A stretch of 64,000 bases of DNA from Mycobacterium sp. 155. GTDB lineage: Bacteria; Actinomycetota; Actinomycetes; Mycobacteriales; Mycobacteriaceae. The notes beneath the pieces were generated by a model, which worked only from the letters and a program-made list of their open reading frames with translations, was not told where the DNA came from and did not search any database. Where the stretch lies: NCBI RefSeq assembly GCF_000373905.1, contig NZ_KB892705.1, positions 3,608,478 through 3,672,477 on the forward strand, in the 5' to 3' direction. This document shows positions 62,549-64,000 of this stretch, piece by piece (position 1 is the stretch's first letter; each line of letters opens with the position of its first letter). Both the position numbers and the translations under genes were made by a program.

Positions 62549-63535
62549 TCAGTTGAACGGCCGATGCGGCATCAGTGCGTTCGGCGGGATCTGGCCGAAC
62601 CTGCCGGACTGATAGTCCTCCAGGGCCTGGATCAACTCCGCCTTGGAGTTCATCACGAACGGACCGTAGTGGAAGACCGGCTCCCGGATCGGCCGACCGC
62701 CCAGCAGCAGGATCTCCAGCGCTGGCCGGTTCGAATCCTGGGTGCCTTCGGCCGTCACCGTAATGCGGTCACCGGGCCCGAACACGGCCAGCTGACCCTG
62801 GTGGATGGGGTGTGCGACCGGGCCTACGCTGCCGCGCCCGCTCAGGACGTAGACCAGTGCGTTGAACTCGCGGTTCCACGGCAGGTTGAGCTGCGCGCCG
62901 GGTTCGATCGTGGCGTGGGCCATGGTGATCGGCGTGTGTGTAGTACCAGGACCGCGTGCGGGCCCGGTTTCACTTTCGATGTCGCCGGCGATGATGCGCA
63001 CCAGCGAGCCGCCGTCCTGCGATGCCAACAGCCTGGCCTCATCGCCCTCGATGGCCTGGTATCTCGGCGTCGCGAACTTGTCCTTGCGGGGCAGGTTCAC
63101 CCACAGCTGGATGCCGTGGAATGTTCCGCCGCTCTCGACGAGTTCGGCCGGTGGGGTCTCGATGTGCAGGATGCCGGCCCCGGCCGTCATCCACTGGGTG
63201 GCGCCATCGGTGATCAAGCCGCCGCCTCCGTGGGAATCCTGGTGGGCGAACCGGCCGTCGATCATGTACGTGACGGTTTCGAAGCCGCGGTGCGGGTGCC
63301 AGTCGGTGCCACGGGGCTCGCCCGGCTGGTACTCCACCTCACCCATCTGATCCATGTGGACGAACGGGTCGAGGTCGGCGGCGCTGACCCCGGCAAATGC
63401 GCGCACGACGGGGAATCCTTCGCCCTCGTAGCCGCGCGGGCCGGTGGTGATGGACCGAACGGGGCGTTCGGTGTCCGACGCCTTGGGTGCCGCGATGCGC
63501 GGCAGAGTCAGGGTGTCGGCGGTGATGGCTGGCAT
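62549..63535 (-). CDS. Pirin family protein (second copy)
   Basis: A 328-residue bicupin. The N-terminal cupin has the pirin ligands in DWHPHRGFETVTYMIDGRFAHQDSHG and MTAGAGILHIETPP; the C-terminal Pirin_C domain includes YVLSGRGSV and FHYGPFVMNSKAELIQALEDYQSGRFG. It is the longer E. coli YhhW/human pirin type, different from the 237-residue copy at 12609. It may oxidise flavonoid-like compounds or act as a redox-sensitive iron protein. It is convergent with the FUSC gene, 5 bp between stops. Confidence 0.92.
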   Translation of the reverse strand: MPAITADTLTLPRIAAPKASDTERPVRSITTGPRGYEGEGFPVVRAFAGVSAADLDPFVHMDQMGEVEYQPGEPRGTDWHPHRGFETVTYMIDGRFAHQDSHGGGGLITDGATQWMTAGAGILHIETPPAELVESGGTFHGIQLWVNLPRKDKFATPRYQAIEGDEARLLASQDGGSLVRIIAGDIESETGPARGPGTTHTPITMAHATIEPGAQLNLPWNREFNALVYVLSGRGSVGPVAHPIHQGQLAVFGPGDRITVTAEGTQDSNRPALEILLLGGRPIREPVFHYGPFVMNSKAELIQALEDYQSGRFGQIPPNALMPHRPFN

Positions 63536-63630
63536 CTGTACCTCCTGGGGTATCTGAGCTGATACCCCTATAACCGGACTGCGGTCCGATTATTCCGCGC
63601 GGATGCTTTGCCCCTCGCCGCCCCTCAACG

Positions 63631-64000
63631 TCAGGAGAGGAGGGCCAGCGCGGCAGCCCGCGCCTCGGCGGCCGTCGCAGTCCCCAACACCGCGTCGGCG
63701 GCCGCGCGGCATTGCTCGAGGCTGACCTGCGCGAGCTTCGCGCCGACCGCAGCGACCGCCGCCGCGGCCGCCGACAGGGACGTGACACCGAGGCCCACCA
63801 GCACACAGGCCAACAGCGGGTCGGCAGCCGCCTCGCCGCACACACCCACCGGCTTTCCGACCGCCGCACCGGCCCGCACCGCCATCGCCACCAGCGCGAG
63901 TACCGCGGGTTGCCAGGGGTCGGTCAGCGTGGCCAGATCAGCAGACATCCGGTCGGCGGCCATCGTGTACTGCGTCAGGTCATTGGTGCCGATCGACAGG
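63631..64000 (-). CDS. ptsI: PTS enzyme I (phosphoenolpyruvate-protein phosphotransferase), C-terminal part
   Basis: About 122 residues cut by the right edge. It enters with LSIGTNDLTQYTMAADR, the PEP-utilising TIM-barrel signature of enzyme I, continues with the family pattern DPWQPAVLALV, and has VGKPVGVCGEAAADPLLACVLVGLGVTSLS, where Cys is the catalytic proton donor. The C-terminus ends AALALLS. Enzyme I passes phosphate from PEP to HPr for sugar uptake. The presence of a PTS fits a fast-growing mycobacterium rather than M. tuberculosis. The PTS partner genes would lie beyond the window. Confidence 0.92.
   Translation of the reverse strand, partial: LSIGTNDLTQYTMAADRMSADLATLTDPWQPAVLALVAMAVRAGAAVGKPVGVCGEAAADPLLACVLVGLGVTSLSAAAAAVAAVGAKLAQVSLEQCRAAADAVLGTATAAEARAAALALLS

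Overview
The window reads as a fast-growing, environmental-type mycobacterium (Mycolicibacterium). The sequence is GC-rich and uses many GTG/TTG starts. It carries a complete mce1 locus, an MmpS/MmpL pair, LpqH-type and LprK lipoproteins, three S-adenosylmethionine methyltransferases of the mycobacterial LCM/PPM type and a deazaflavin-dependent oxidoreductase. A PTS enzyme I fragment sits at the right edge. Much of the gene order matches, from memory, the M. tuberculosis interval around Rv0144-Rv0187, but inverted and interrupted by species-specific inserts. All ortholog statements come from recognising protein sequence and order, not from a search.

Left arm (1-22 kb): a truncated AAA/LuxR-type regulator; a TetR regulator divergent from an mmpS-mmpL exporter operon; an O-methyltransferase; a metalloprotein/DUF2786 pair; a lipoprotein hydrolase coupled to monoacylglycerol lipase; and sigG behind a textbook DNA-damage (PafBC/RecA-NDp) promoter. 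Next come a DUF559 nuclease-fold gene bracketed by two identical-architecture palindromes, an SDR, a pirin, a sugar-dehydrogenase lipoprotein, a secreted phosphodiester glycosidase, a lipoprotein barnase with its barstar, an OafA-type acyltransferase, a fructosamine kinase, a Ddn-like protein, a secreted Asn/Gln/Pro/Gly-repeat protein and an LpqH-like lipoprotein.

Centre (22-37 kb): the mce1 importer operon on the minus strand, yrbE1A-yrbE1B-mce1A-B-C-D-E(lprK)-F followed by four Mce-associated membrane proteins, almost all translationally coupled. The fadD5 and mce1R genes that lie upstream in M. tuberculosis are missing; a short 3' remnant of fadD5 may survive. The TB18.5-like SRPBCC protein and the Rv0163-like thioesterase follow directly.

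Right arm (37-64 kb): a GbsR/MarR-methyltransferase operon with a palindromic operator; a TetR; a 36-residue leaderless small protein; CorA; fused pntA and pntB; an acyl-CoA dehydrogenase; an LCP ligase; a NarL-type two-component system; LysR and MFS genes; and the fadE2-ptpB pair. An insertion sequence with iterated ends sits among REP-like palindromes. After it come a coupled yceI/DUF456/methyltransferase group, an Rv0148-like SDR, a 55-residue secreted peptide with a clear terminator, an LCM methyltransferase, a TetR, a FUSC membrane protein, a second pirin and the C-terminus of ptsI. No tRNA, rRNA or CRISPR array was seen. Many genes have a TANNNT -10 box 6-8 nt before the start codon, as expected for leaderless mycobacterial transcripts, and this was used to choose starts.
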